Both the position numbers and the translations under genes were made by a program. A stretch of 64,000 bases of DNA. Origin: Cylindrodendrum hubeiense. Its lineage: Eukaryota; Ascomycota; Sordariomycetes; Hypocreales; Nectriaceae. This document shows, piece after piece, positions 1 to 10,677 of the stretch. The stretch is taken from positions 186,001-250,000 of the forward strand of contig JAANBB010000019.1 of the NCBI GenBank assembly GCA_014621425.1, written 5' to 3'. The notes beneath the pieces were generated by a model that was not told the DNA's origin, searched no databases, and worked only from the letters and a program-made list of their open reading frames with translations. The first letter of the stretch is position 1. Every line of letters starts with the position of its first letter.

Positions 1-356
1 GGTTTACAGTTCAGTATTCACTCAGAACATTCTTCTTGAGAACATGGGCTAAGAAAGCCTTTGAGTCATTTGCGGATATGCTGGCCAGCCCTCATACATA
101 AACTTAAGGCAGGGAGGCAAACTTTTCAGCATCATACAATTCGCCGTCGGGGCTGCTTTGTTGTATGCTTATACCGAGGCGGTGTCCACAAGCTTTCCGA
201 GCTAGAGATGGTGAACGAATAAATGTCCGGTTCTGGCCTACAACTACAATTGTTACGACCCCGCACTGCATGGCGCATTCCACAACAGATCCAACCCAGC
301 ATACACTCACCTTGAGAGATATCAACTCTCCAATTCACACACGAAAATACGCCTCA
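1..356. other. left edge, no gene supported
   Basis: Short open frames occur on both strands but none has a recognisable motif or splice structure. The plus frame running from 165 into the next gene is read here as upstream untranslated sequence, because GNAT similarity begins only at the ATG at 357. Confidence 0.5.
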
Positions 357-1046
357 ATGTCTATCCATCTACGTGATGCAACACCACAGGATCTTCCTGC
401 TATTGCTCGGATCTGCGTCGCCGCATTTCATCCGACGACAGATGTAATAACTCGACGGCTATTCCCACTGCATCTGAAGCCAAGTGATGTTGAAGATGGC
501 GAGGCAGCGTATCCATGGCGGGCGGCTCGAAAGTCGCACAGCATGGAATCGAAGCGAAACGTCATGATGGTTGCCATTGACGATGACTCAAATGGAGAAA
601 TTGTGGGATTTTCGCTTTGGGAATCCCCGGCCACCGCTGAAAATTCAGAGGAGGAGCTGAGTGCATACCCAGCGGTTCCTGTGACCTTGGATCAGGAAGC
701 ATATGCGGAGTTACGCTCTATTGCGTCCGGAGATGTGACCACGACATTTGGGGATCGAGGAACAAAAGACGTCTGGCGTTGGTGGCCCCATGTCTTGCAT
801 TGGAATTCTGAGCTGACAGATACAGATCTCGACTATCTTGGAATTGACCCGAAACATCAACGGAGAGGAATTGGGAAAATGTTGGTGGATTGGGGCGTAA
901 AGCGTGCGGCAAGTGAAGGTAGGGACTGCTATCTGATAGCAACCCCTGCCGGTCGTCCCCTTTACTTGGCATTTCACTTTGAAGATGTCAGAACCGTCGA
1001 CATCTTTGGTGTTCCGCACTATTCTATGATCCTCCGACAAGCTTGA
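357..1046 (+). CDS. GNAT-family N-acetyltransferase
   Basis: Single-exon gene of 229 residues. The start at 357 is chosen because the GNAT fold begins right after it (MSIHLRDATPQDLPAIARI, the usual first beta strand and helix); an in-frame ATG at 165 would add 64 residues without family character. The acetyl-CoA-binding motif A is visible as LGIDPKHQRRGIGKMLVDWG around residues 158-177, carrying the R-x-x-G-x-G core. The C-terminal strand and helix end with YLAFHFEDV followed by SMILRQA, typical of small fungal GNATs. The family moves an acetyl group from acetyl-CoA to an amine; the substrate cannot be told from sequence. The inserted region at about residues 70-130 matches fungal paralogues expanded in secondary metabolism and detoxification. 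Neighbours give no pathway clue. Family is confident, substrate unknown. Confidence 0.85.
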   Translation: MSIHLRDATPQDLPAIARICVAAFHPTTDVITRRLFPLHLKPSDVEDGEAAYPWRAARKSHSMESKRNVMMVAIDDDSNGEIVGFSLWESPATAENSEEELSAYPAVPVTLDQEAYAELRSIASGDVTTTFGDRGTKDVWRWWPHVLHWNSELTDTDLDYLGIDPKHQRRGIGKMLVDWGVKRAASEGRDCYLIATPAGRPLYLAFHFEDVRTVDIFGVPHYSMILRQA

Positions 1047-3001
1047 AATAATAGTCAATTACTAGAAATGATGTAATTTACCACAGTGAGTTGAAGCAGG
1101 GTGTGCGAGGTTGCAGCTACTATCTACAAAGTCCATATGCGTAGCCCAGGGAGGGTTCTGCATTCACTGAGCTGGCGAATTAATTACGAAGAGCCACGTC
1201 TTTCTGGTACACATTTAAACGGGAAGATGAATGACTAGGTACATCACATTAGTGTGCCAACACAGTAATTAAAACTACTAATGAACCGGGAATCACGGTT
1301 TGAATAACCTCTAGGTTGTGCCGGAGTCCTCTCCAAAGCTCAATATGTATTTAACAATTTATGCTACGACGATAAATGAAACTAGACCGCCACCAATGCT
1401 CTGAAACGTCGCTTCGCAGGTGTCAGATGTTACGCCTTTCAGGTGACATTGTGCCCCACTGGAAATTGTACGCCCTTCGAGTCATTATTTCCGCCCTTGG
1501 GATCATTTTACGCCCTGCAGCTCTTTTTTACCCACCTTAGCGCGAAGGGTCCGCTGGGCATACGGTACACTCAGTCAGCCGTGCCTACTATGGATACGAC
1601 ATTCTAATCCTTTTACAAGAATTCCTGTTTTTGCATCGTGTCATATGCCAAACGTGGATACGAGTGGCAAATTCGATTCGGAATTACTCTTCAAGTAAAC
1701 ATTTCGGCAATGCCCTAAGGCTGTGGTGAATCCACGCATCGAGAACTTGAGGGCCCCAAGACTGATAGAACCTGCTCTTACATAATGTCCTTTGGGCATC
1801 TTGAAACGATGGCCAGATATCTTGTCTTTTTGTAAAGAGAATGGCTGCTGAGATGCTACCGTTGCGGATTTCAATGACTGGGTCAGCCAGCACGCACGAG
1901 CGTAGATATCAAGGATGCGTCAGCGATAGAAGGGTCTTAAAGTCTACCATGGACGGGATTCGAGTTTGGTTTATCATGTTTCAACGTACAACTGAGTTCC
2001 TTCCATACTATGGCCTATCTTGATGATAGGCATTTCACTTAGCTTGAGACTGATTAGGCGCATAACTCCCCTGGCATCAATAATTTGGCTTGCAAGAACT
2101 CTGTCAGCAGAGTCGATAAAGCAGGGATGGATACACGGTCATTTCCAAGTATTCGTTTGTCGAAGACACTAGAACTGTCTTGACTCCAGCTGGCTGCGAT
2201 CAATACACCACGAATATAAAACGAACGACCAGTCCGTTTCTGGATGTATTCGCATAGAGGTTCGCATGCAGAATGTTTCAATCCCATTCTCTTTGCCTCC
2301 TTGTCATTAGCCTCCTCTACCGCCCTGTGGAGGTATACATTACCAAATGTTGCTAAGACAATTTTGCGACGTTTGATCAGTGATGGCTTTGAGTTGACGG
2401 TGAAGCGCGACACACACAATTGCGTTTTTTCCCCCATATGGGGTACATTCGTTCGTTTCATTCAGTATCAAGTGCTAAGTGCGAAGTGCGATTGTAGCAA
2501 GTCTTGGTGTTTGAGCGTACAAAATATTGGGGTCATAAATCTATTCAAGATTTGCAAACGCCAGATGTTGGGTGCGTTGAAAATCGGAGCCGGTATATAA
2601 GCTGTGGCGGTTTATATTCATAGCCCCCTCTATTGTCTGGGCAGTTTGATGGATTCAATTTGATCCCTACACCTATCATCTGTTCGGGAACATAAGGGGA
2701 TTCAATACAATGTTCTCTCATTAGAGAAGAAGGCTACTCTTCACTAAAAAACACATTACCCTGATCCTTGGAAGATAACTTAAATTATATCGTCGGTGAT
2801 AGAGACATCGGCTCTTACTTCTGTCAGTGGCAGGAAGGGATCAAACTGCACAAACACCAAGGCTCTTGAATAGAGCACCACACCTCGTCACCGACAAACA
2901 CAAACAGCGAGCTCTGATTAAACAATCGCGGCAACTGACAATACAAACGTGCTCTTCAACCATGTTTTCCTGTCACTTTTAAATCGCTTGTAATTTGCCT
3001 C
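1047..3001. other. 2-kb intergenic region
   Basis: No confident gene. The longest candidate is a minus-strand frame of 135 codons (2054-2461, ATG at 2461) with no motif I recognise and no clear splice partners; it could be a fragment of a decayed gene. A degenerate 20-21 bp tandem repeat lies at 1431-1520. The last few hundred bases are presumably the promoter of the next gene. Confidence 0.5.
1431..1520. repeat. degenerate short tandem repeat
   Basis: A motif close to TACGCCCTTCGAGTCATT recurs starting near 1431, 1469, 1490 and 1510, the last three spaced 20-21 bp apart. Copies are imperfect. Function unknown; it may be a decayed minisatellite or a cluster of similar sites. Confidence 0.5.
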
Positions 3002-3937
3002 ATGAGACTTTCAAATCTCTCATCATCCGAAAATGAAATGGCCTCCCCACGGCATACTCAGCCTCCCCTGGCTTCGCCTCCTGCACTACCATCCTTCGGC
3101 CCACTGAGACTTGCTGCCCCGGCAGATATCCCAAGGTTAGGTGTCGTCTCTACTGCAGGCTTCTGTTACTCAGAGGACGCCATCTGGGATCGCCCCCACC
3201 ACAAGAAGTACCCCCAGAGCACGATCAATTCCTTTTGGTGGGATATGAATGACTTCTTCAAGTGCGATGAAATTATTGTGGTCGCCGCAGTAGATCGCTA
3301 CGATCCCGGGGAGTCCTCCAAAATCTGGGCCAGCATCCCAGTGGATAACGGGTGGACGCCTCCTAGCCCTGGAGATGAGGTTGTTGTGGGAGTTGGAGTC
3401 TGGAAGCTTGCGCCGTCTTCTACTCTGCTGAACACGTTCCAGAATAGCAACGGTAAAGATATTCGTCTTTCCTTCTCATCATATACGATGCTAACTTTGT
3501 TCCACAGCTTTGTACCCTACGCTACCAGAGTACGACTTGAATGACATCGACGTTGAACGCGTGGAACGGACTATTGACATTATCGACTATGGCGAAAACA
3601 AGTACGTCTTCACTCTCTCACCTATTTCTACATGACACCTGTTGAAATATTAACCTGATGAAGATACTTTAATGGCCTCACAACCCTTGAGAGGCTTGTT
3701 GTCCATCCAGCGTACTGGAAGCGTGGCCACGGCGAGAGACTGGCACGGTGGGGAATGGCAATGTGTGACCTCGACCATATCGATCAAGGAGTAGTTGCCT
3801 CGGAGATGGGCGCTACCCTGTTCACACGTCTTGGTTATGAACGTCTTACTGAGCTTCAGGTGGAAGGCGACAATGAGGACGATAAGGGCCTGACGTATGA
3901 GCTTCTCCAGTATAAAGCTGCCGTGAGCATTGAATAG
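3002..3937 (+). CDS. GNAT-like N-acetyltransferase, three exons
   Basis: Exons 3002-3452, 3508-3601 and 3664-3937; both introns are 55-62 nt with GT..AG ends and the phases join without a break, giving about 272 residues. An alternative in-frame ATG lies at 3038. The N-terminal half carries the GNAT entry pattern (LRLAAPADIPRLGVVSTAGF, residues about 36-55) and a long variable insert. The third exon encodes LTTLERLVVHPAYWKRGHGE then RLARWG, matching motif A with the pyrophosphate loop written R-G-H-G-E rather than the commoner R-G-x-G-x. It ends with GATLFTRLGYERL, the usual acetyltransferase C-terminal helix and strand. It is only distantly like the GNAT gene at 357-1046 and is not a recent duplicate. 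Substrate unknown. Confidence 0.8.
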
Positions 3938-4465
3938 TGGATATTAAACCGAAATCGTCGCGGAATCAGCCTAAATACTACTTTATGTGGTTGAAATAAA
4001 TACGCATCTCTGAGCTTTATGTAGATCTTAGATATAAACACATGCGAGGTCGAAAATCCCCTGTTACGTATAAAATTAAAGCCCACACAGATGTGAGATC
4101 GCACTCGTCCCGAGACGCCGGTGGGACAGGTACCATGTGGGTCCTTGAATACAGGCACCTTATAGTGGCAGCCTGCAGCAGCCGCTAATAATAGCGCAAA
4201 TATCCACTGTAACAACCGCGTCGGTTCCACTATGGAGGCATTGGGGGACTTATTGCGGAGAGGAACCACGGAGCCAGGTAAATTACCATCTACTTGGGAG
4301 ACCAACATGCCAATCCGCTGTGGTTCATTGGGTTGCCACAAAATATTGAGGAGTTATTGTCATTTCTTTTAGTTTAAAGAGACTGCTAAATTTCAGATAA
4401 TCTCAGAGTTTGCTCCGTCTCCTTCAATTGCGAATCAAGCACCGCAACCCATCCGGTTCTCCCGA
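3938..4465. other. convergent 3' intergenic spacer
   Basis: Spacer between the plus-strand GNAT gene and the minus-strand dioxygenase gene. It should hold the two 3' ends. A 161-codon minus frame here overlaps the GNAT coding exon and has no recognisable motif. Nothing else is seen. Confidence 0.5.
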
Positions 4466-5715
4466 TTACCATTCCACCCCCTTCTGCTTCATCGGAACAT
4501 GAAGCAGACGATGACCTGCCGCATTCGCTTTCGGCAGATGTCCCGCACGGATATTAACCTGCAGGGACTGGTGGAGAAGCCTCGGCTCTCCCAAGGTGGC
4601 ATCTCGTTCCTTGCGTAGAGCCACAAACTCCTCCTCGGTGATGCCGTCTTTAAGATGCTTGTTCTGTGCCTTGTGGTCCTGGACGGTCATCCAAGGCACG
4701 GGATCTCCGCGCTCCTCCGGAGGGTAATCGTGCCCTATCCAGATTTTTACATGATCTGGCAGACTCAGGAGCCTGCGCCCAGAATTGAAGAGGTCGCTTG
4801 CACTACCGCCGGGGAAATCGCACCGAGCCGTGCCAATGTCTGCGTGGAAAAGAGAATCACCACAGAATACATTATCTAAGAGAGCGTTTTAGCGCTGCGA
4901 AAAGTTCGAGGGGCTGCTGGGAGTTTCTTACCTCCAATCTTGTATCCAAGATGGTCGGGAGTATGGCCAGGAAGGTGCATGGCTATTCCGCTCAGTTTAC
5001 CAATGTTAAAGACCTCATCGTCGTCAAAGAGCTTGTCAAAAACACGTCCGTATTCATCAGCTGGAACCCCATACTTCCCACCAAACAACGTCTGCACTTG
5101 CTGGATGCGCTTCCCAATGCCGACACACGGCTTGTAACCTTGCTCTTTGGTAAGCTGTTTCTGAAGATATGAAACCGAACTTAGGTGATCCGCATGAGCG
5201 TGTGTTTCGAGGATCCAGTCGACCTTGTAGCCCTTTTCCTTGACCAGTGAGAGTAATGCGTCGGCAGAGCGAGTGGCCACGACCAGTGTGGACGGATCAT
5301 AGTCCAAGACGGGGTCAATAATGGCAGCCTTCAATGTGGATGGATCGGCAACGATGTACTGCCATGTGCTCGTCTTACTCTCGAATACGTGGTGAACTGT
5401 GGGTTCCTCTGCCACAGCTGCTTCGGTGCTGTATGAAGCTCGATCTTTAGTCGCGCGCTGCAGGCTTTTTGTAGGGAGATCACGCATGCAAATTGCTGCG
5501 CAACCCAGCCCTCTTCTTGGGGATAGTCGACGAAGTGATGCGTTGACGGAAGGCCCGGTCGCTGATAAGCTTTGGGTGGTGTAAGCGGCTTGGTGAACCC
5601 GACAGAGCTGCCTCGTAGACGCGCCGAGCAATGGAGCCCGGATCGCCGTGGGCGGTGACAAAAACAAGCCTGGTGTCGCAAGCGACCCGCCAATGTGAGA
5701 CCGGATAGATTTCAT
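4466..5715 (-). CDS. mitochondrial persulfide dioxygenase-like metallo-beta-lactamase protein (ETHE1/Blh type)
   Basis: Two exons, 5715-4932 and 4875-4466, with a 56-nt intron (4931-4876); 397 residues. The first 100 residues are rich in Ser, Arg and Ala and poor in acidic residues, with several Arg, as in a mitochondrial presequence. The metal motif THAHADHL (His172, His174, Asp176, His177) and the later His251 of LPGHTPDHLG are present. Exon 2 supplies GDSLFHADIGTARCDFPGG and GHDYPPE, which complete the metal site and match the bacterial Blh-like branch of ETHE1-type enzymes. Established role of the family: oxidation of glutathione persulfide to sulfite in mitochondria. It lies head to head with the sulfide:quinone oxidoreductase, which supplies that persulfide. 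A rhodanese domain, fused in some bacterial relatives, is absent. High confidence in family, good confidence in function from context. Confidence 0.9.
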
Positions 5716-6247
5716 GACGAATTGAGACGTGGAGAATAATTGTTCAAGGAGAATTGAAGACAGGAAACACCGGTATGATACTTGAAATAGAGCTAAGACC
5801 TAAAACCGGTGCATGTGACGACGCATAGACCCACAAGTCCCGGTTCGCCCCGACGTACCGGGGACCTGGCTCTTCTCGGGGACCTTTCGGGGACCTCTCG
5901 CGGAGAACAGGCCGACAGCCTCGAGTTCCGGGCTCCTTGCAATACAGCTGCACGGGCATCTGGACAGCGTTCAATACGAACTTCGCGTTTTATCCGCGCC
6001 AGAATCCGTCTGAGCGTCTCGGAAGGCAATCTATACTTTAACGGCAATCGGTCAGAGCGACGATCCGACCCGCCCGGTCGACCCTGCCTCGTTTATTCTG
6101 CTCTCCGTGATTTAGCGAGGTGCAGAGAATGCTACGCTGCTGCTTCCATCTCACTGTCCTGTACTTTCCCTTATTTTTATGTCTTTTCGAATTGTTTTCT
6201 CTTCTTCCTTCAATACTGACTCTCACATCACACCACCTTCTCCAATC
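5716..6247. promoter_or_regulatory. shared bidirectional promoter of the dioxygenase and SQR genes
   Basis: The 532-bp spacer separates two divergent sulfide-oxidation genes and must hold both promoters. The octamer CGGGGACC occurs three times in the same orientation (5859-5866, 5877-5884, 5888-5895), within a GC-rich stretch. A pyrimidine-rich run leads to the SQR start at 6248. No clear TATA box was seen. The triplet is a candidate activator site; CGG is the usual half-site of fungal zinc-cluster regulators, but the assignment is inference. Confidence 0.6.
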
Positions 6248-7603
6248 ATGTTCTCCAGCCGCCTCACGTTGGCTGCTCGTTCCACCGGCCGCTCGGCCAT
6301 CACGGCCCAGGGTTTCCCAGTCATCCGGACCTTTGCCACGGCATCTCCGGTCACCGTTGCGGCTAAGAATCACAAGGTCGTGGTTGTCGGCGGAGGTACC
6401 GCCGGTCTAGCCATCAGCCATCAGTTGCTTCGGTCCGGCAAGTTCGCTCAAGATGACATTGCCGTTGTCGACCCTGCAGAATGGCATGATTACCAACCGG
6501 GCTTTACGCTCGCCGCGGCTGGTCTGAAGAACAAGGAGGATTTGCGCAAGCCGATGCGAACCTTGATTGATCGCAAGCTCAAGTTCTACAACGACAGTGT
6601 GGGCACCTTCTCCCCAGACGATAACTTTATCACGCTAGCCAATGGCGATAAGGTTAGCTACGACCAGCTTGTCGTCGTCCCTGGTATCAAGGTCGACTTC
6701 AGCAGTATCAAGGGACTACCTGAGGCTCTAGCCGATCCAAACTCGCATGTCTGTTCTATCTATGGCTATGAAACATGCGACAAAGTCTTCCGCAGCATGA
6801 AGAAATTCCGTAAAGGCACGGCTCTTTTCACTCAGCCTACCGGCATCGTCAAATGCGCGGGTGCTCCGCAAAAGACCATGTGGCTCGCGTTGGACTATTG
6901 GAAGCGAGCAGGCTTGTATGATGCCACTTCCAAATCGCCGATCGACATCAGCTTCGCTACTGGCATTCCGACCATGTTTGGTGTCCCCAAGTATTCAGCC
7001 ACACTGGAAGTCTTACGGAAAGAAAGGGGTGTTGAGGGTCTATTCCAGCACGATCTTCTCTCCATCAATGGCAATACCGCGACATTCGTTCGTGGCGATG
7101 GAAAAGGCGAGGTCAAAAAGCATTTCGACTTCCTACACGTGGTACCCAAGATGGGACCTCATGCATTCGTCAAAAACAGTGCTTTAGCAAACGAAGCTGG
7201 CCTTGTGGATGTGGACGCATTCACCACTCGCCACAACTCGTATCAGAACGTCTGGTCCGCTGGTGATGCTTCTGGTCTTCCTACATCCAAGACAATGGCG
7301 GCCATAACCTCTCAGGCACCAGTCCTAGTTCGCAATTTACTGCGATCTCTCGATGGAAAGGAGCTGGACCCAGCGTATGACGGTTATACTTCGTGCCCGC
7401 TCGTGACGGAATACGGCAAGGTACTGCTTGCTGAATTCAAGTATGGTGGAGAGCCGAAAGAGACGTTTAGTAGGTGGCTAGGCATTAACCAGGCAATTCC
7501 CCGACGCTCTTTCTACTACCTGAAGAAAGATTTCTTTCCGTGGATCTACTCGTTCATGCTAAAAGGCGTCTGGGCTGGGCCTAACATCTGGGTCAAATCC
7601 TGA
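6248..7603 (+). CDS. mitochondrial sulfide:quinone oxidoreductase (SQR; HMT2/SQOR family)
   Basis: Single exon, 451 residues. The start at 6248 is preferred over an upstream in-frame ATG at 6179 because it begins a clean mitochondrial leader (MFSSRLTLAARSTGRSA). The FAD-binding motif VVVVGGGTAGLA is at residues 44-55. The redox-active cysteines of the eukaryotic type are visible: Cys203 in GIVKCAGAPQK and Cys383 in YDGYTSCPLVT. The second flavin-contacting segment NVWSAGDASGLPTSKTM lies near residues 334-350, and the hydrophobic tail (FFPWIYSFMLKGVWAGP) fits the membrane-contacting end. The family oxidises sulfide to persulfide and passes electrons to ubiquinone in the inner mitochondrial membrane; the fission yeast member HMT2 is a known detoxifying enzyme. 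Divergent from the persulfide dioxygenase and followed by a mitochondrial carrier, giving a coherent sulfide module. Confidence 0.95.
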   Translation: MFSSRLTLAARSTGRSAITAQGFPVIRTFATASPVTVAAKNHKVVVVGGGTAGLAISHQLLRSGKFAQDDIAVVDPAEWHDYQPGFTLAAAGLKNKEDLRKPMRTLIDRKLKFYNDSVGTFSPDDNFITLANGDKVSYDQLVVVPGIKVDFSSIKGLPEALADPNSHVCSIYGYETCDKVFRSMKKFRKGTALFTQPTGIVKCAGAPQKTMWLALDYWKRAGLYDATSKSPIDISFATGIPTMFGVPKYSATLEVLRKERGVEGLFQHDLLSINGNTATFVRGDGKGEVKKHFDFLHVVPKMGPHAFVKNSALANEAGLVDVDAFTTRHNSYQNVWSAGDASGLPTSKTMAAITSQAPVLVRNLLRSLDGKELDPAYDGYTSCPLVTEYGKVLLAEFKYGGEPKETFSRWLGINQAIPRRSFYYLKKDFFPWIYSFMLKGVWAGPNIWVKS

Positions 7604-8452
7604 AAGCCATGTACAATTTCTTATCCATATTCGGAAAAATAAAAATGTCAGGAGTGGCGGAAGAAATGACACGGGGATTGCTCACTTTCGCTGTCAGGCA
7701 ATTATGGATGCTAGAATTGAAGATATTGCCAGGTTCCATGTAAAAAGGCTATTCCATTTGACAATGTAGTTTTAAATTCAGTGCGATGATTGAATATTAC
7801 TGCTTCCATGAGTCGCATGAAGCAAATGTCAAGGTGGAGGTCAATCATAGAAGGAGATTTTGATGAGATTTCACTTGCAGTTCAGGTGATTCCTAGATGA
7901 CGCTTTGCTCTCGGTAGAAAGTGCAATCATTTAGCTGTTGGCCATAGAGCTAACCATAATTTTTTTCCGGACATAGGCGCAAGCTAAGGCTCGCTAAATA
8001 GACCGAAGCATTCACACTTGTGGTCTGATTTCGGTCATGTAGACCTGAGAGATGGACGTACACAATCCTGGTTCACGGGCTCCTGTCCCTCCTATCTAGG
8101 TCCCCGAAAACATGCTCAAATGTGCTCAGGTCATCTTTATCTTTCAGCTGACCCGAATTGATCGGCGATTTACGGGTTGGAAAAGCTAATTTGATTGAGA
8201 ATTAATAATGCCGGAGGTCAGACACCGCTGAGCGCCGCGTGCTCCACCCCGACGGCCCGGCGGAGTGGGGCGTTCTCCACCCCGGCGGCCCGCCGGGGTG
8301 GGGAAACCTGGTCCATATCAACCAGTACCGTATCAGTGTTTTGGTACGACTCAGCACTATCCAAAAACTCCAATAATGTGTTTGGTTGTTGTCACGTATT
8401 CACACCTTTTTAAGAGCCTTTCAAGAAACCCATCAGCTTTGCCACTGTCAAC
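7604..8452. other. intergenic region upstream of the mitochondrial carrier
   Basis: Holds the SQR 3' end and the promoter of the carrier gene at 8453. No gene is supported; open frames around 8195-8474 come from the GC-rich palindromes and the 5' untranslated region. The notable content is the tandem palindrome pair at 8244-8301. Confidence 0.6.
8244..8301. repeat. tandem pair of GC-rich palindromes
   Basis: The right unit (8277-8301) is a near-perfect inverted repeat: CCACCCCGGCGG, one centre base, then CCGCCGGGGTGG. The left unit (8244-8268) is the same 25-bp design with several mismatches, spaced 33 bp away. They lie about 150-210 bp before the carrier start codon, so they could act as a zinc-cluster operator or as a hairpin in the leader transcript. 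Confidence 0.8.
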
Positions 8453-9530
8453 ATGTCTACCCAGGTGCTGCTAATACCAGTCACTCGGGCGGAGAATAAC
8501 GAGCAGAGGCGGAATAGTAGCAATGTCCGATATCCCTTCTGGTTTGGTGGGAGCGCCAGTAGCATGGCCGCCTGTGTCACCCACCCGCTGGATCTCAGTA
8601 TGTTGCAATCGATCAATAGTGTTTGAGATCCATGTATGCTAACATTGCTCTTCAGTCAAGGTACACATCGATAGCGACGCGAACATCGACTTTTAGAGCT
8701 CTAACATATAGTACAGGTCCGACTACAAACGCGCAAACCCGGCACACCCAAGGGAATGGCTCGTACCATTGCCAAAATCTACAAAACTGACGGTCCACTT
8801 GGTTTCTACAGCGGGATATCCGCGTCACTTCTTCGACAACTCACGTACTCAACGATCCGTTTCGGCATCTACGAAGATATGAAGCACCGCGCGGGTCCAA
8901 ACCCTAGTTTTCCACTTCTTGTCGCCATGGCCTCGTCTTCAGGCTTTATAGGCGGCATGGCGGGGAATGTCGGAGACGTGCTCAACATACGAATGCAGCA
9001 AGACGCAGCCCTTCCCATGCACGAGCGACGAAACTACAAACATGCCATAGACGGCATGATACGAATGACCAAGGAGGAAGGGATTTCGAGTTGGTTCAGA
9101 GGATGGCTGCCTAATTGCAGTCGTGCCGCGGTCACCACGGCGGGTCAGCTTGCCAGTTACGATGCGGCAAAGCGGATGTTGATACAGTACACCCCAATGG
9201 AGGATACGCTGGCGACACAACTATTGGCATCACTTCTTGCGGGCTTAGTCGCCGCGACTGTAACGAGTCCAATTGACGTCATCAAAACTAGGGTGATGCT
9301 GTCGACAGAGAAGCAAGGCATTGTAACATTTATCAAGAATATTTCTCGAACAGAGGGCGCTGGCTGGATGTTCAAAGGTTGGGTCCCGAGCTTCCTCCGC
9401 CTCGGACCGTAAGTGGAGCCCTGCGTACCGTCTTTAATGGTGGTAGATTGCTAACATCTACAGTTATACGATCTGCACATTTTTATTCTTAGAGCTGCAT
9501 CGCAAGACGTACAAGAAATTTCAGGAGTGA
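8453..9530 (+). CDS. mitochondrial dicarboxylate carrier (DIC family)
   Basis: Four exons: 8453-8597, 8656-8660, 8717-9408 and 9464-9530. Exon 2 is only 5 nt long but is needed to write the first carrier signature PLDLIK across the junction; all phases agree. The product has about 302 residues with three tandem two-helix repeats. Signatures are PLDLIK (repeat 1), a degenerate GDVLNIR in which the usual proline is replaced (NVGDV in place of NPxDV), and SPIDVIKTR (repeat 3). RRNYKHAIDGMIRMTKEEG is characteristic of the dicarboxylate carrier. These carriers exchange malate, succinate, phosphate, sulfate, sulfite or thiosulfate across the inner mitochondrial membrane. Placed beside SQR and the persulfide dioxygenase, it may export oxidised sulfur; that link is inference from position. 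Confidence 0.9.
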
Positions 9531-10582
9531 AAGAGGAGTGAAGACAACGTGTACTATAGGCAAGCGAACATTTGGACAGTTAGAATAGTTTTCGCAGTAA
9601 TTATACATCCCCCACACTATCAGGATACTTTATGCTACAATCTTACGTCTATCCCTATGATTGCAGTTAAAATGCCTGTAAGTAGCTACATGATGGATAT
9701 TCTGAGGAGAGCAATCTAAAAATATTAAAATGTTTAATAGTATGAATAAGAGTAGTATATTTTATCATATTCTTGTCATGAACACTATATTTCGAAATAA
9801 CGACGATCATATTTCTTCCCCATGCAAATAGTAATTACTGTGAGTCTATTTAATACATTCAGTATTAATCCCCATAAATAGTTAACTCTAGTTCCTCACA
9901 GCACCATTGATCTCATTTCGTGGAGAGTGTTTAGGCTCTATAATTGTTCGATATTATCTTGCTTCGATTGCAGTGAATTTATCATGGATAGTACTCTGCC
10001 TCTCATCACGTACTACTTCAATTTTAAGCTTTCGGGGCTCTTTCAGGTCTTCAAAATTAATCCCAACTTTGACTAGAAAGAACAGAAAGTTGACATATAA
10101 AACGAGGGACCCAGTCTCCCAGCAATAGCAATGACACATCCAATCACGCATCGTATCTCCTTAATCTGACTTTGTGGATACCAGCCCACAGTTGTACTGA
10201 CCGCAGCCTGCTCCAGCATGGCAGATATTCGCGTCAAGATAGATTACCTCGTGGCAAGCGAAATTGTGGCCGACAAAGTTATCGTTTCATCAAAGATGTT
10301 TCACGTTTCACTGGCAAAGAATTTCATTCGTTATTATCACAGGAGTCTAGGAAGGGGCACCTGCCGTTCGCAACAATTTGCGGCTAAGATAAGTATTAAG
10401 AAGGGATAGATTGTTTGCGCGTGGGCTGCTGTGTCTACTTTGTACAGGGGAAGTGGCAAGCTCGGGTGCTGACGGGTGATGACATTGACAATAGGGGCAT
10501 TGAGCTAGATCCGGTGGTAGCGGTGCAGCAAGGATTCAATACCAACAGCACGGAGTACTCGTTTGTTGCTTTACTCTGGTGA

Positions 10583-10677
10583 TAGATTGCGTATGGCACA
10601 TTTTATGAATGGTCTTAATGTTCAACGGAGCGTGGATCCAGAATCTGCTGCTTGTATTGCCCTTGGATGCCTCCGAG
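10583..10677 (+). repeat. diverged direct repeat, copy A
   Basis: Aligns with 11307-11400. A well-kept core reads TTCAACGGAGCGTGG here and TTCAATAGAGTGTGG in the other copy, differing only by transitions. Both copies end in TGCCTCC. Origin unknown. Confidence 0.6.

Noticed and set aside
2054..2461. 135-codon minus-strand frame
   Set aside because: Begins with ATG but has no recognised motif or neighbouring exons; mentioned only in the intergenic entry.
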